Below are positions 25,514 through 33,584 of a DNA stretch of 64,000 nt, piece by piece. This stretch comes from CAMCHP01 sp036835325 (GTDB taxonomy: Bacteria > Bacteroidota > Bacteroidia > Flavobacteriales_D > Sanyastnellaceae). Location: contig DAITMF010000014.1 in NCBI GenBank assembly GCA_036835325.1, forward strand, positions 4,475 through 68,474. Direction: 5' to 3'. The notes under the pieces are model-generated. The model did not search any database. It was given only the letters and a program-made list of their open reading frames with translations, and was not told the DNA's origin. The stretch's first letter is position 1; every line of letters starts with the position of its first letter. Both the position numbers and the translations under genes were made by a program.

Positions 25514-26641
25514 TTAGTTGTTGAGCATCACCGGCATCACGAGCATCAGGATGTTTTCTCCTTCGTCTTCGCGTTCAGCGGGCAAAAGAATACCGGCGCG
25601 GTTCGGTGCGCTAAGTTCTACGACCACTTCGGTGCCGCCAATGTTTGACAGCATATCGGTGATGAAGCGGCTGTTGAAGCCAATCTCCATGTCTTCACCT
25701 TCGTAGCTGCATGCCATACGTTCAACGGCAGAGTTGGCGAAATCGAGGTCTTCGGCCGAAACGGTAAGCTCGCTGCCCACAATTTTCAGTCGCACTTGGC
25801 TCGTGGTTTTGTTGGCGAAAAGAGCCACCCGGCGAACCGACTGAAGCAATTGCTCGCGGTTTACGGTGAGCTTGTTCGGATTGTCTTTCGGAATAACCGC
25901 CTCGTAGTTGGGGTATTTACCGTCAATCAGTCGGCTGATGATGGTTACCCCGCCAAGGTTGAAGCGGGCATTTTTCTCGTTGTAGCGCACTTCAACCTCA
26001 TTTTCAGCCGCCGGAGCAGCAGTTTTCAGAAGGTTGAGTGGTTTTTTCGGGATGATGAACGAGCCGCTTTCACCCGGCTTGATGTCTTCGCGTGAATAGC
26101 GAACCAAGCGGTGGGCATCGGTGGCTACGAAGTGCACTTTGTCTTCATGCACTTCAAAGAACACGCCGCTCATCACCGGACGAAGGTCATCGGTGCCGGT
26201 AGCGAATACCGTGCGGCTTATGGCGCTGGCCAAGATGCTGCCGTCAATGGTGAAGGCCTTGTCGGCTTCAACCTCAGGAGCTTTTGGGAACTCAGAGCCG
26301 TTTGCAGCAGGGAAGCGGTATTTACCGTATTCACTGGTCATTTCAACGGCCATTGCTGCTTCATCGATTGTGAAGGTGAGCGGAATGGAGCTGTTGCCAA
26401 ACCCCTTCAAGGTGTTCACCAACAGGTGCGCCGTGATGGCAATGGTACCTGTATCTTCACCCATCACTTCAACTTCAGTGCTGATGGTGGTCTCGAGGTC
26501 AGAAGCTGAGATCACAGCCTTGCCGGGGGTGAGCTCAAACAGGAAGTAGTCAAGGATGGGCAGGGTATTGTTGTTGCTCAAAACACCGCTGAGCATCTGT
26601 ACCTGTTTCGAAAGCCGGTCGTTCGGGACGATAAACTGCAT
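25514..26641 (-). CDS. dnaN: DNA polymerase III subunit beta (sliding clamp)
   Basis: A 375-residue sliding clamp, dimerising into the ring that holds the replicative polymerase on DNA. All three clamp folds are present; recognisable parts are MQFIVPNDRLSKQVQMLSGVL (N-terminus), RPVMSGVFFEVHEDKVHFVATDAHRL (middle domain) and the C-terminal end LMLVMPVMLNN. The start at 26641 (MQFIV) fits the family; the frame extends to 26701 without support. Unlike in many bacteria, no dnaA or recF is adjacent, so this is probably not at the origin. Promoter TATATTTG at 26676-26683. Confidence 0.97.
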   Translation of the reverse strand: MQFIVPNDRLSKQVQMLSGVLSNNNTLPILDYFLFELTPGKAVISASDLETTISTEVEVMGEDTGTIAITAHLLVNTLKGFGNSSIPLTFTIDEAAMAVEMTSEYGKYRFPAANGSEFPKAPEVEADKAFTIDGSILASAISRTVFATGTDDLRPVMSGVFFEVHEDKVHFVATDAHRLVRYSREDIKPGESGSFIIPKKPLNLLKTAAPAAENEVEVRYNEKNARFNLGGVTIISRLIDGKYPNYEAVIPKDNPNKLTVNREQLLQSVRRVALFANKTTSQVRLKIVGSELTVSAEDLDFANSAVERMACSYEGEDMEIGFNSRFITDMLSNIGGTEVVVELSAPNRAGILLPAEREDEGENILMLVMPVMLNN

Positions 26642-26675
26642 AACTCGAATCGGATTGATGATTTTTCCGTGGGCG

Positions 26676-26683
26676 CAAATATA
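26676..26683 (-). promoter_or_regulatory. -7 promoter element of dnaN
   Basis: TATATTTG on the reverse strand, 34 nt upstream of the ATG at 26641. Confidence 0.6.
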
Positions 26684-26801
26684 CCATTTCGGAGGGAGCA
26701 AGACACCCGCTGTTCAAAGGCTGTGGATATTTAACCGAGGCAACCTTTTGCAGGTTATTTGCATCTTTGAGGTGACCGCTGAAAGTGCGGCGGTTTTTTA
26801 C

Positions 26802-26808
26802 TACTTTG
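26802..26808 (+). promoter_or_regulatory. -7 promoter element of small secreted protein
   Basis: TACTTTG, 18 nt before the ATG at 26827. A second candidate, CATCTTTG, lies at 26762-26769. Confidence 0.45.
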
Positions 26809-26826
26809 CGACAAATACCTCACCCC

Positions 26827-27177
26827 ATGAAGAAAGTGCTCTACACGCTGTTCCTTGCCGCCCTCGGTTTCTCTGCCGAAGCGCAAATCAACGTATCTGA
26901 CAACCAACTTGACGCGCTCATCACACCTGAAACGTCGCGCGAAGAACTGTGGGCCATCACCACAGCTTTCCGTGAACAAGGTGTCGAAATGCGTTATGAC
27001 CGCATCAACTTCGACAGCAATATGCAGCTGATGGCCATTAACGTCGGTATTAAATATGGTGAACTCGAGCCGGTGTGGTACCAGTCGACTGACCTTATGG
27101 CCGACGGACAAGTGAAAATTGTCATCCGTCCGAACGCTGCGTCTGACAAAGTCTGCGTAAGCCCTTCGTGCGAATGA
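26827..27177 (+). CDS. Small secreted protein of unknown function
   Basis: A 116-residue protein starting MKKVLYTLFLAALGFSAEAQ, a clear Sec signal peptide cleaved after Ala19. The 97-residue mature part (INVSDNQLDALITPETSREELWAITTAFREQGVEMRYDRI...) has a helix then beta strands, and ends with two Cys (KVCVSPSCE). I do not recognise the family. It stands alone between dnaN and a shared terminator. Confidence 0.7.
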   Translation: MKKVLYTLFLAALGFSAEAQINVSDNQLDALITPETSREELWAITTAFREQGVEMRYDRINFDSNMQLMAINVGIKYGELEPVWYQSTDLMADGQVKIVIRPNAASDKVCVSPSCE

Positions 27178-27196
27178 TTGCACACAAGAAAGTGTG

Positions 27197-27222
27197 AAAG
27201 GGAGCCTCGGCTCCCTTTTTTA
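27197..27222. terminator. Bidirectional terminator
   Basis: Perfect stem AAAGGGAGCC/GGCTCCCTTT with a 2-nt loop, flanked by A and T tracts. It serves the secreted-protein gene (+) and lies at the stop codon of the glycosyltransferase gene (-). Confidence 0.88.
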
Positions 27223-28215
27223 TGCATTCTGAGCTACCTGCGCCGGATCAATCTCAAGGGCGCATTTGAAATGTTTTTGCGGGCAGTCGCGGTGGCCGTG
27301 GAGACCGCATGGTCGGCACGCCAAATCGGTATTGGTTTCAACCACACGGGCGTGTTCTCCTATGGGCCCAAATCCAAACTCGGGCACGGTTGAGCAGAAC
27401 ACGGCCGTCACAGGGGCGCTGGTGGCTGAGCAAAGGTGCAAAGGGCCTGAATCATTGACATAGCTCATGCGTGCCTCTTTCATGAGCAAGGCACTGGCCA
27501 AGAGCGATAGCTTTCCACACAAATTCTGCACAGAAAGGTTGGTCGTTGCCAATCGTACCGTCTCAGCCAACGCATGATCTGCCGGTGCCCCAATCAGGTA
27601 AACCGGCAGGGGGGCGAGTGCATCAAGCAACCGAATCCACTGCTCTGCCGGCCATTGCTTGGTGAACCAAACCGAGGCAGGCGCCACAACGGCATACTCA
27701 CCACTAACCCTACTGTCAATCTGAATAAGCTGTTCGTTGGCTGCTGCGTTCGGATGGATTTTTGGTGGGTGGATGGTGCACAAATCGGCCACCAGTGAGT
27801 GATTTCGCTCGGTCTCGTGCAAGTAGTTGGCATCGCCTTTCTTCCCGATGGGATGCGGATAGCGTTTTGAAAAAAGACGGGAGAGCGGATTTTTATCGAA
27901 GCCCCGAGTTTCACGAGCGCCTGAAAAAGCGGTCAGTAAACCGCTCGACGCAAATCGGTGCAAGTTCACCACAAGGTCAAAGCGCCGCTCACGAATGCGC
28001 GACACCAACGCCATCAAATTGCGCAGCTTCGCCGTGCGCTTTTCCCACGTCCAAACCTCCAAAAAAGGGTGGTCATCAAGCACCGAGGCGTTGCCCTCGC
28101 GCACAAGCATTACCAGCTTCGCTGATGGGTAGGCACGGTGCAAACTTTCGGCGACACCCGTGGCCAATACCACGTCGCCAATAAAGGCCGTTTGTATGAT
28201 CAGGATGCGCTCCAG
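27220..28215 (-). CDS. Glycosyltransferase family 9 (heptosyltransferase-like)
   Basis: A GT-B fold enzyme of family 9, which transfers ADP-heptose or related sugars in lipopolysaccharide core synthesis. Typical pieces: the N-terminal motif ERILIIQTAFIGDVVLATG, a donor-site region YAVVAPASVWFTKQWP, and SYVNDSGPLHLCSATSAPVTAVF. The family N-terminus is encoded upstream of the GTG at 28173, but there is no ATG; the likely start is the CTG at 28215, 5 bp after the yebC stop codon. This gives 331 residues. A non-ATG start suggests translational coupling to yebC. Confidence 0.85.
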   Translation of the reverse strand: MERILIIQTAFIGDVVLATGVAESLHRAYPSAKLVMLVREGNASVLDDHPFLEVWTWEKRTAKLRNLMALVSRIRERRFDLVVNLHRFASSGLLTAFSGARETRGFDKNPLSRLFSKRYPHPIGKKGDANYLHETERNHSLVADLCTIHPPKIHPNAAANEQLIQIDSRVSGEYAVVAPASVWFTKQWPAEQWIRLLDALAPLPVYLIGAPADHALAETVRLATTNLSVQNLCGKLSLLASALLMKEARMSYVNDSGPLHLCSATSAPVTAVFCSTVPEFGFGPIGEHARVVETNTDLACRPCGLHGHRDCPQKHFKCALEIDPAQVAQNA

Positions 28216-28220
28216 ACCGG

Positions 28221-28931
28221 TTATGCGATGTTGGTGTAGACCGCCTGTACGTCGTCGTCGTCTTCGATTTTATCGACCATTTTGTCGATGTCGGCAATTT
28301 GTTCATCGGTAAACTCAACAGGCGAGTTGGGGATGCGCTGCAACGATGCGTTCTTCACCTCAATTTTGCGCTCTTCCAAGGCGCTGTTGAGCGTTCCGAA
28401 GGCGGTGTAATCGCCGTAGAAGTACGCCGTGTCGCCGTCTTGTTGAATCTCGTCCAAACCCGCATCGATGAGCTCAAGTTCGAGTTCGTCAAGCTGAATG
28501 GCATCAGTCAGCTCCACTTCAAACACGGCCTTGCGGCTAAACATGAATTCGAGCGAACCTGTAGGGACGACGCCTCCGCCGGCCTTGCTGAAGTACGACT
28601 TCACGTTGGCAACGGTGCGGTTGTTGTTGTCGGTGGCGCATTCTACCATAACCAATACCCCGTGCGGACCCTTCCCTTCGAAAACGACCTCGGTGTACTC
28701 AGACGCATCTTTGCCGCTGGCGCGTTTAATCGCGGCCTCGATGTTGTCTTTTGGCATGTTTTGTGCCTTGGCATTCTGGATGGCTGTGCGAAGCCTGCCG
28801 TTTGATTCAGGGTCTTCACCTCCTTCCTTGGCAGCTACCGTAATGGCTTTGGCCAGTTTTGGAAACACACGTGACATGTGGCCCCAACGCTTCTCTTTGG
28901 CGGCACGGCGGTATTCAAAAGCTCTTCCCAT
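28221..28931 (-). CDS. yebC: YebC/PmpR family protein
   Basis: A 236-residue cytosolic protein of the YebC/TACO1 family. It begins MGRAFEYRRAAKEKRWGHMSRVFPKLAKAITVAAKEGGEDPESN, the usual family start, with later NMPKDNIEAAIKRASG and CATDNNNRTVANVK. It was long called a transcription regulator; more recent work ties the family to relief of ribosome stalling on difficult peptides. It has a standard -7 box and is followed at once by a glycosyltransferase gene. Confidence 0.96.
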   Translation of the reverse strand: MGRAFEYRRAAKEKRWGHMSRVFPKLAKAITVAAKEGGEDPESNGRLRTAIQNAKAQNMPKDNIEAAIKRASGKDASEYTEVVFEGKGPHGVLVMVECATDNNNRTVANVKSYFSKAGGGVVPTGSLEFMFSRKAVFEVELTDAIQLDELELELIDAGLDEIQQDGDTAYFYGDYTAFGTLNSALEERKIEVKNASLQRIPNSPVEFTDEQIADIDKMVDKIEDDDDVQAVYTNIA

Positions 28932-28950
28932 GGTTTGATGCGTTTGGTGG

Positions 28951-28958
28951 CAAAGATA
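28951..28958 (-). promoter_or_regulatory. -7 promoter element of yebC
   Basis: TATCTTTG on the reverse strand, 19 nt before the ATG at 28931. Confidence 0.6.
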
Positions 28959-28985
28959 AAAGTTTCGTTTGTTGGCACACCATGG

Positions 28986-31523
28986 TTATATCGACGGCGA
29001 TCCGGGGGCTTTGCACAGGTACGCGCTCAGGGTGCTTCGCAGCTCTGAAAAGTTTAAAGGCTTACTGAGGTAGTCGTCCATCCCTGAAGCAATGCACCGC
29101 TCACGCTCACCTTTGACGGCACCCGCCGTTAAGGCAATGATGGGCACATGTACAAACTTGGCGTGCTGGCGCAACACTCCCGTTGTTTCGTAGCCACTCA
29201 ACTCGGGCATTTGGACGTCCATCAGAATCAAATCAGGAGCCACATCAGGGAGCTGCTCTATGTAGTGTTTGCCGCTGTTAATCAGCACGATGTGCGCGTT
29301 GGGTAAAATGCTTTCAAGCACATTTCGGGCAAGCATGAGGTTCATGGGGCCGTCGTCAATCACGGCGATGGTATGCCTTTCGATCGATAAGGGGGCAATG
29401 GCTTCGGAGGCGTTTTCTGCGCTGGTTTTTGCTTTGTCAGCGGCCGGCTTAACACGTTTCAGGTCAAGGGTGAAGCTAAAGCAACTGCCTTTGCCCGGTT
29501 CGCTGTTCAGGTTCAAGGTGCCGCCCATCATTTCAAGCAAACCGGAGGTAATGGCCAGTCCTAAGCCTGTACCGCCGAATTTGCGCGTAATCGACAGGTC
29601 TTCCTGCGTAAAGGCATCCAAGATGCTCTTTTGTTTTTCGGGATGGATGCCAATGCCCGTGTCTTCGACCTTGAACTCGAGCGTTTGCTTTTTGGTGCTT
29701 GTTGTGGCTGGATGGATGCTAAGCTGCACACTGCCCGCTTCGGTGAACTTTACGGCGTTACCGATGAGGTTTACCAAGACTTGGCGTATCCTGATGAAGT
29801 CACCCTCCAGAACGCTGCACACCTCATCATGGAGGTCAATTGAAAATTGAATGCCTTTTTCATGCGCGGTTCGCGAGAACACAGCGTCGAGTCCTGAGCG
29901 AAGGTCATCCATCCGAAAAGGAGCCAAATCCAACTCAATCTTACCGGCTTCAATCTTTGATATGTCAAGAATGTCGTTGATGGTATCGCGAAGCACGACG
30001 CCACTTTGGGTGATGGCACTGACAAAGCCCGTTTGCCGTTCGTTGAGTTCACTGGCACTGAGTAGCTCAGAGAAACCGATAATGCTGTTCAGCGGTGTAC
30101 GAATCTCATGGCTCATGTTGGCAAGAAACAACGACTTGGCTTCGCTGGCTTTTTCGGCTTCTTCTTTTGATAAACGAAGCGATTCAGCATTGATTTTGCG
30201 CGCAAATGCACTACCAACGCTCGAGGCAAAACTCTGCAGCAGCGAAAGCTCAGCGTTGGTCCAAACGCGCTCACGCGTGCAATCGTCGAAGCCTACAAAG
30301 CCCATGAAGTTGCCGTCAGACATGACCGGCAATAGCATGATTGACTGTATGCCTTGAGACGCCAACAGCTCTTGAAGCTCGGGCATGTCGTTCAGTTCAC
30401 GAATGATGCGGTTGAAGGGCCGCTCTTGAAAGAAGGGGTCTTCGAAGTCAAGAAATGAAGGACAGTCTTTGAGTTCAGGATTGTCAATCTCAGGGTGCAC
30501 CCCCGGCGCGCACCATTCGAGTTCTTGCGACACACGCAGTTCGCCGTCGCGCCGAAACGACTGAAAAAAGTAAGTGCGGTCAACCTCGGCGGCCTCACCT
30601 AACCAACGCAGCGATTTGTTTACTGCGTCATACACGTTCTCGTGTGAAAGCAAGGCGTTGGTTGACTTCGCAACGGCCATGAGCATGCGCTCTTTGCGCT
30701 CCAACTCAAATTCGCTCATCTTGCGACCGGTAATGTCGCGGATGATGAACAGGGCCTCTTCACGATTTACACCCACCACGCGCGCCTCGAACCACCTGCT
30801 TTGATTCACCAACGGTAATTCGTACTCGATGAGGTCGGTTTCACCCGGGCGTGCAAGTACGCGATTGAGACTTGCGCGAATGCGGTCAGCCAAATGGTTG
30901 GGTAAAAGTTCGTAGGCACTCTTCCCAATGAATGCGCTTGCCGGAGCAAGCAAATCTTCAGGGTGATTGGTGTGGCAATACGTAAACACCAACTCGGTGT
31001 TCAGCCGCAAAATCAAGTCGGGGAGGGCGTTAATGACCGAACTCAATGTTTCGGTAACCAGGCGCAGTTGGTTTTCGCTTTCTTGGCGTTTTAGAATCTC
31101 ATCAGCAAGAAGGAGGGCCTTGCCTAAGTGGGTAATGACAACCTTCAATTCGTTTTCAAGAAAACGCGAGAAAGCACTGCTTCGGCCCAAAATTAACCAC
31201 CCATAGCCTTGCATGGGGTAGGCATACATGTGCAGGCCGTCAATTACCGAGGTAAACAATCTGGGCCCTTCATGCCTTAGTTCGCACAGGTTTCGCAGGA
31301 GGTTTTCCCAGCGTTCATCGCTTTGGAACGCCTTGGGTAGCACTTCGCTCACCTTGCAGCCTTCTTGAGCGATGCGTACTGCCCCTGCAACGGTGCAGTT
31401 CAAGCGCCGCAAATAAATCGGCAAGGTGCGCGCAAGAATGTCGTGTTCACGTGTCTCACCCGTTACCGCGAAGGTCAACTCCAAAAAAAGCTGCTCAAAG
31501 GGTATTTGACTGTCGTGGTTCAT
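28986..31523 (-). CDS. Soluble hybrid sensor histidine kinase (PAS-GAF-HisKA-HATPase-REC)
   Basis: An 845-residue protein (start at 31523, overlapping the FIST gene stop as ATGA). No membrane segment is seen. Order: N-terminal unknown region (1-150), PAS (about 155-270), GAF (about 290-440), HisKA with H472 in HEIRTPLN, HATPase with the N box GNAVKFTE, DTGIGI and GGTGLGL, then a receiver domain with phospho-acceptor D769 (LILMDVQMPELSG) and KP near its end. It probably senses a cytosolic signal relayed by the FIST protein and passes phosphate on to another regulator, since no output domain is present. Confidence 0.93.
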   Translation of the reverse strand: MNHDSQIPFEQLFLELTFAVTGETREHDILARTLPIYLRRLNCTVAGAVRIAQEGCKVSEVLPKAFQSDERWENLLRNLCELRHEGPRLFTSVIDGLHMYAYPMQGYGWLILGRSSAFSRFLENELKVVITHLGKALLLADEILKRQESENQLRLVTETLSSVINALPDLILRLNTELVFTYCHTNHPEDLLAPASAFIGKSAYELLPNHLADRIRASLNRVLARPGETDLIEYELPLVNQSRWFEARVVGVNREEALFIIRDITGRKMSEFELERKERMLMAVAKSTNALLSHENVYDAVNKSLRWLGEAAEVDRTYFFQSFRRDGELRVSQELEWCAPGVHPEIDNPELKDCPSFLDFEDPFFQERPFNRIIRELNDMPELQELLASQGIQSIMLLPVMSDGNFMGFVGFDDCTRERVWTNAELSLLQSFASSVGSAFARKINAESLRLSKEEAEKASEAKSLFLANMSHEIRTPLNSIIGFSELLSASELNERQTGFVSAITQSGVVLRDTINDILDISKIEAGKIELDLAPFRMDDLRSGLDAVFSRTAHEKGIQFSIDLHDEVCSVLEGDFIRIRQVLVNLIGNAVKFTEAGSVQLSIHPATTSTKKQTLEFKVEDTGIGIHPEKQKSILDAFTQEDLSITRKFGGTGLGLAITSGLLEMMGGTLNLNSEPGKGSCFSFTLDLKRVKPAADKAKTSAENASEAIAPLSIERHTIAVIDDGPMNLMLARNVLESILPNAHIVLINSGKHYIEQLPDVAPDLILMDVQMPELSGYETTGVLRQHAKFVHVPIIALTAGAVKGERERCIASGMDDYLSKPLNFSELRSTLSAYLCKAPGSPSI

Positions 31524-32611
31524 AAGCGGGCTACACAAATCGTTTTATTGTAGAGCTCAAGGTAGCTGTTGCCCTTGTTGGCCAACTCGCCAATGGTCAA
31601 GGCTCCTACAGCATTGTTCTCAGGCGATACGGTGGCCAGCTCTTCGTAGAAGTCATCGCCCATGAACAACCTTCGCGATATGCAGTCGATGCAAAAGGTA
31701 GCACTCTCGCCGCCACTTTCGCCATCCCGCGCAATGTCGGCTGCTTTGCGGGCGCCGGCCAGTAAACTTTCTTTTTCACCGTGCATGATGTACACAAACT
31801 CACCTGTTTCAATGGCGTCAACCAAGAAAATGGAGGTGTTGTCGGTTCCAAACGGGTCGCGCACTACATACTCTGCCTGCACCAACGGCTTGCCAAACGG
31901 ATACGACTTCGCCAATTCGAAAAAGTCAGTTTCATGGAACGACTTTCCGGAGTGCTTTTCCACCACCTTTTTATACACCTTGAACGCGGGCTCCCAATTG
32001 ATCGATATCAATTCGCGGCCTTTGCTCTCAGTCACTTTCATGATTTCAGAAATGGGCTGCCACCCGTGGGCAACGCCCAAACTTACCGGAGCATGGGTCA
32101 ATCCCATCACAAAGGCGTCGCTCCGTAAGCCTCGATTGCTCAATACACACGGGGTTGAGGTAAACGACAGTGATCCGGCGCCTCCACCAATGTACTTCAG
32201 CTTCGTGCCGTATTCGTTGTACAAGGCGTCGATCAATCTCCCTTTGTTTTCAGCCAAACTGTCAACAAACAAAAAGGCAGACAACGCGTTGCCTTCGACG
32301 CTTTGCAACTCGGGCAGTGCAGGCAGGTCTGAAGCCAACTCGCCATCAATGAATGAAACCTCAAAGGGAAGGTCAATCAACACCATTCCGGCTTCATACA
32401 CCTTGTTTTCGCACACCACGCCGGGAAACACGCCGCCAAAAACAGCTATGGGTGCAGCCCGCAACACGGCATTCATCGCGTCGATGTCAATGGGCTGGTC
32501 GGCGATCAAAACCATCACAGTTTGGGTGGTGGGGTCGTTCGCACACGCGTTCAAATGCTGCTGCAATGCAGAAAAATCAAGCGCAGAAGAGTAAGTGCTT
32601 CGAATGGCCAT
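31520..32611 (-). CDS. FIST domain sensor protein
   Basis: A 363-residue cytosolic protein with FIST-N (about 25-220) and FIST-C (about 225-345) domains, a pair proposed to bind small ligands such as amino acids. Characteristic stretches are AFLFVDSLAENKGRLIDALYNEYG, YIGGGAGSLSF, AFVMGLTHAPVSLGVAHGWQP and the C-terminal SCRRLFMG-like CISRRLFMGDDFYEELATV. The last base triplet overlaps the start of the hybrid kinase, so the two are co-expressed and should form one signalling unit. The ligand is unknown. Confidence 0.88.
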   Translation of the reverse strand: MAIRSTYSSALDFSALQQHLNACANDPTTQTVMVLIADQPIDIDAMNAVLRAAPIAVFGGVFPGVVCENKVYEAGMVLIDLPFEVSFIDGELASDLPALPELQSVEGNALSAFLFVDSLAENKGRLIDALYNEYGTKLKYIGGGAGSLSFTSTPCVLSNRGLRSDAFVMGLTHAPVSLGVAHGWQPISEIMKVTESKGRELISINWEPAFKVYKKVVEKHSGKSFHETDFFELAKSYPFGKPLVQAEYVVRDPFGTDNTSIFLVDAIETGEFVYIMHGEKESLLAGARKAADIARDGESGGESATFCIDCISRRLFMGDDFYEELATVSPENNAVGALTIGELANKGNSYLELYNKTICVARL

Positions 32612-32711
32612 ACAGTAAAATTGTATGCAGAGGCCGTCGACAGCACAGTACCACAGAGTTGGCGCAAGTTACAACGATTTCGTCGCAGTTTCGGCGCGGT
32701 CGGTCGAATCT

Positions 32712-33527
32712 TTAAACTGCTACTTGGTGGGTGCGCAATGCGTCGTTCAACGAGGTCTTCAAATCGGTGCTGGCTTTGCGCTGCCCAATGATGAGTGCAC
32801 AAGGCACTTGGTAGTCGCCTGCCGGAAACGCCTTGGTGTAACTCCCGGGTATCACAACAGAGCGCTCAGGCACTTCGCCGGTATACACTACAGGCTCTTC
32901 GCCCGTTACGTCGATGATGCGTGTGCTCTTGGTCAGTACCACATTGGCACCAAGCACGGCCTCTTTTCGCACGCGAACACCTTCAACAACGATGCACCGC
33001 GAACCGATGAAGCATCCGTCTTCAACAATCACCGGTGCGGCTTGGAGCGGCTCGAGAACGCCGCCAATGCCAACACCGCCGCTGAGGTGGACGTTCTTTC
33101 CAATTTGCGCGCATGACCCAACCGTTGCCCAAGTGTCAACCATCGTGCCTTCATCTACATACGCGCCAATGTTCACGTACGACGGCATCAGAATGGTTCC
33201 CGGTGCGATAAAGGCTCCATAGCGTGCAATGGCATGCGGTACAACGCGCACCCCAAGTTGAGCATAGCCGGTTTTGAGTGCCATCTTGTCGTGAAACTCA
33301 AACGGTCCGACTTCGATCACTTCCATTTTTCGAATCGGGAAGTACATCACAACTGCTTTCTTGACCCATTCGTTGACCTGCCAACGATCGCCCTGCGGCT
33401 CTGCAACGCGCAACTGCCCTTTGTCAATGGCTTCAATAACTCCGTCAATGGCCTTCCGTGTGCCGTCGTCGTTGAGTAAGTCACGGTTTTCCCATGCCTG
33501 TTCTATGCGTTCTCGCCATTCGTTCAT
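32712..33527 (-). CDS. dapD: 2,3,4,5-tetrahydropyridine-2,6-dicarboxylate N-succinyltransferase
   Basis: A 271-residue enzyme of the succinylase branch of lysine and diaminopimelate synthesis. A short helical N-terminal domain is followed by a left-handed beta-helix of hexapeptide repeats (IAPGTILMPSYVNIGAYVDEGTMVDTWATVGSCAQIGKNVHLSGGVGIGG) and ends with the CoA-binding region. The start at 33527 (MNEWRERIEQAW) gives the usual family length; the longer frame to 33584 reads through a GGATGGATG element. It follows the E1 gene by 57 bp. Confidence 0.95.
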   Translation of the reverse strand: MNEWRERIEQAWENRDLLNDDGTRKAIDGVIEAIDKGQLRVAEPQGDRWQVNEWVKKAVVMYFPIRKMEVIEVGPFEFHDKMALKTGYAQLGVRVVPHAIARYGAFIAPGTILMPSYVNIGAYVDEGTMVDTWATVGSCAQIGKNVHLSGGVGIGGVLEPLQAAPVIVEDGCFIGSRCIVVEGVRVRKEAVLGANVVLTKSTRIIDVTGEEPVVYTGEVPERSVVIPGSYTKAFPAGDYQVPCALIIGQRKASTDLKTSLNDALRTHQVAV

Positions 33528-33553
33528 GCTCTTTGGGCTTATTTTTTTTTCTT

Positions 33554-33566
33554 GGATGGATGGATG
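33554..33566 (+). repeat. GGATGGATGGATG element after a T-run
   Basis: T9-CTT followed by GGATGGATGGATG, in the short gap between the E1 gene and dapD. Here the element runs opposite to both genes. Confidence 0.85.
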
Positions 33567-33584
33567 AGTATGCTCCGTCACCAA

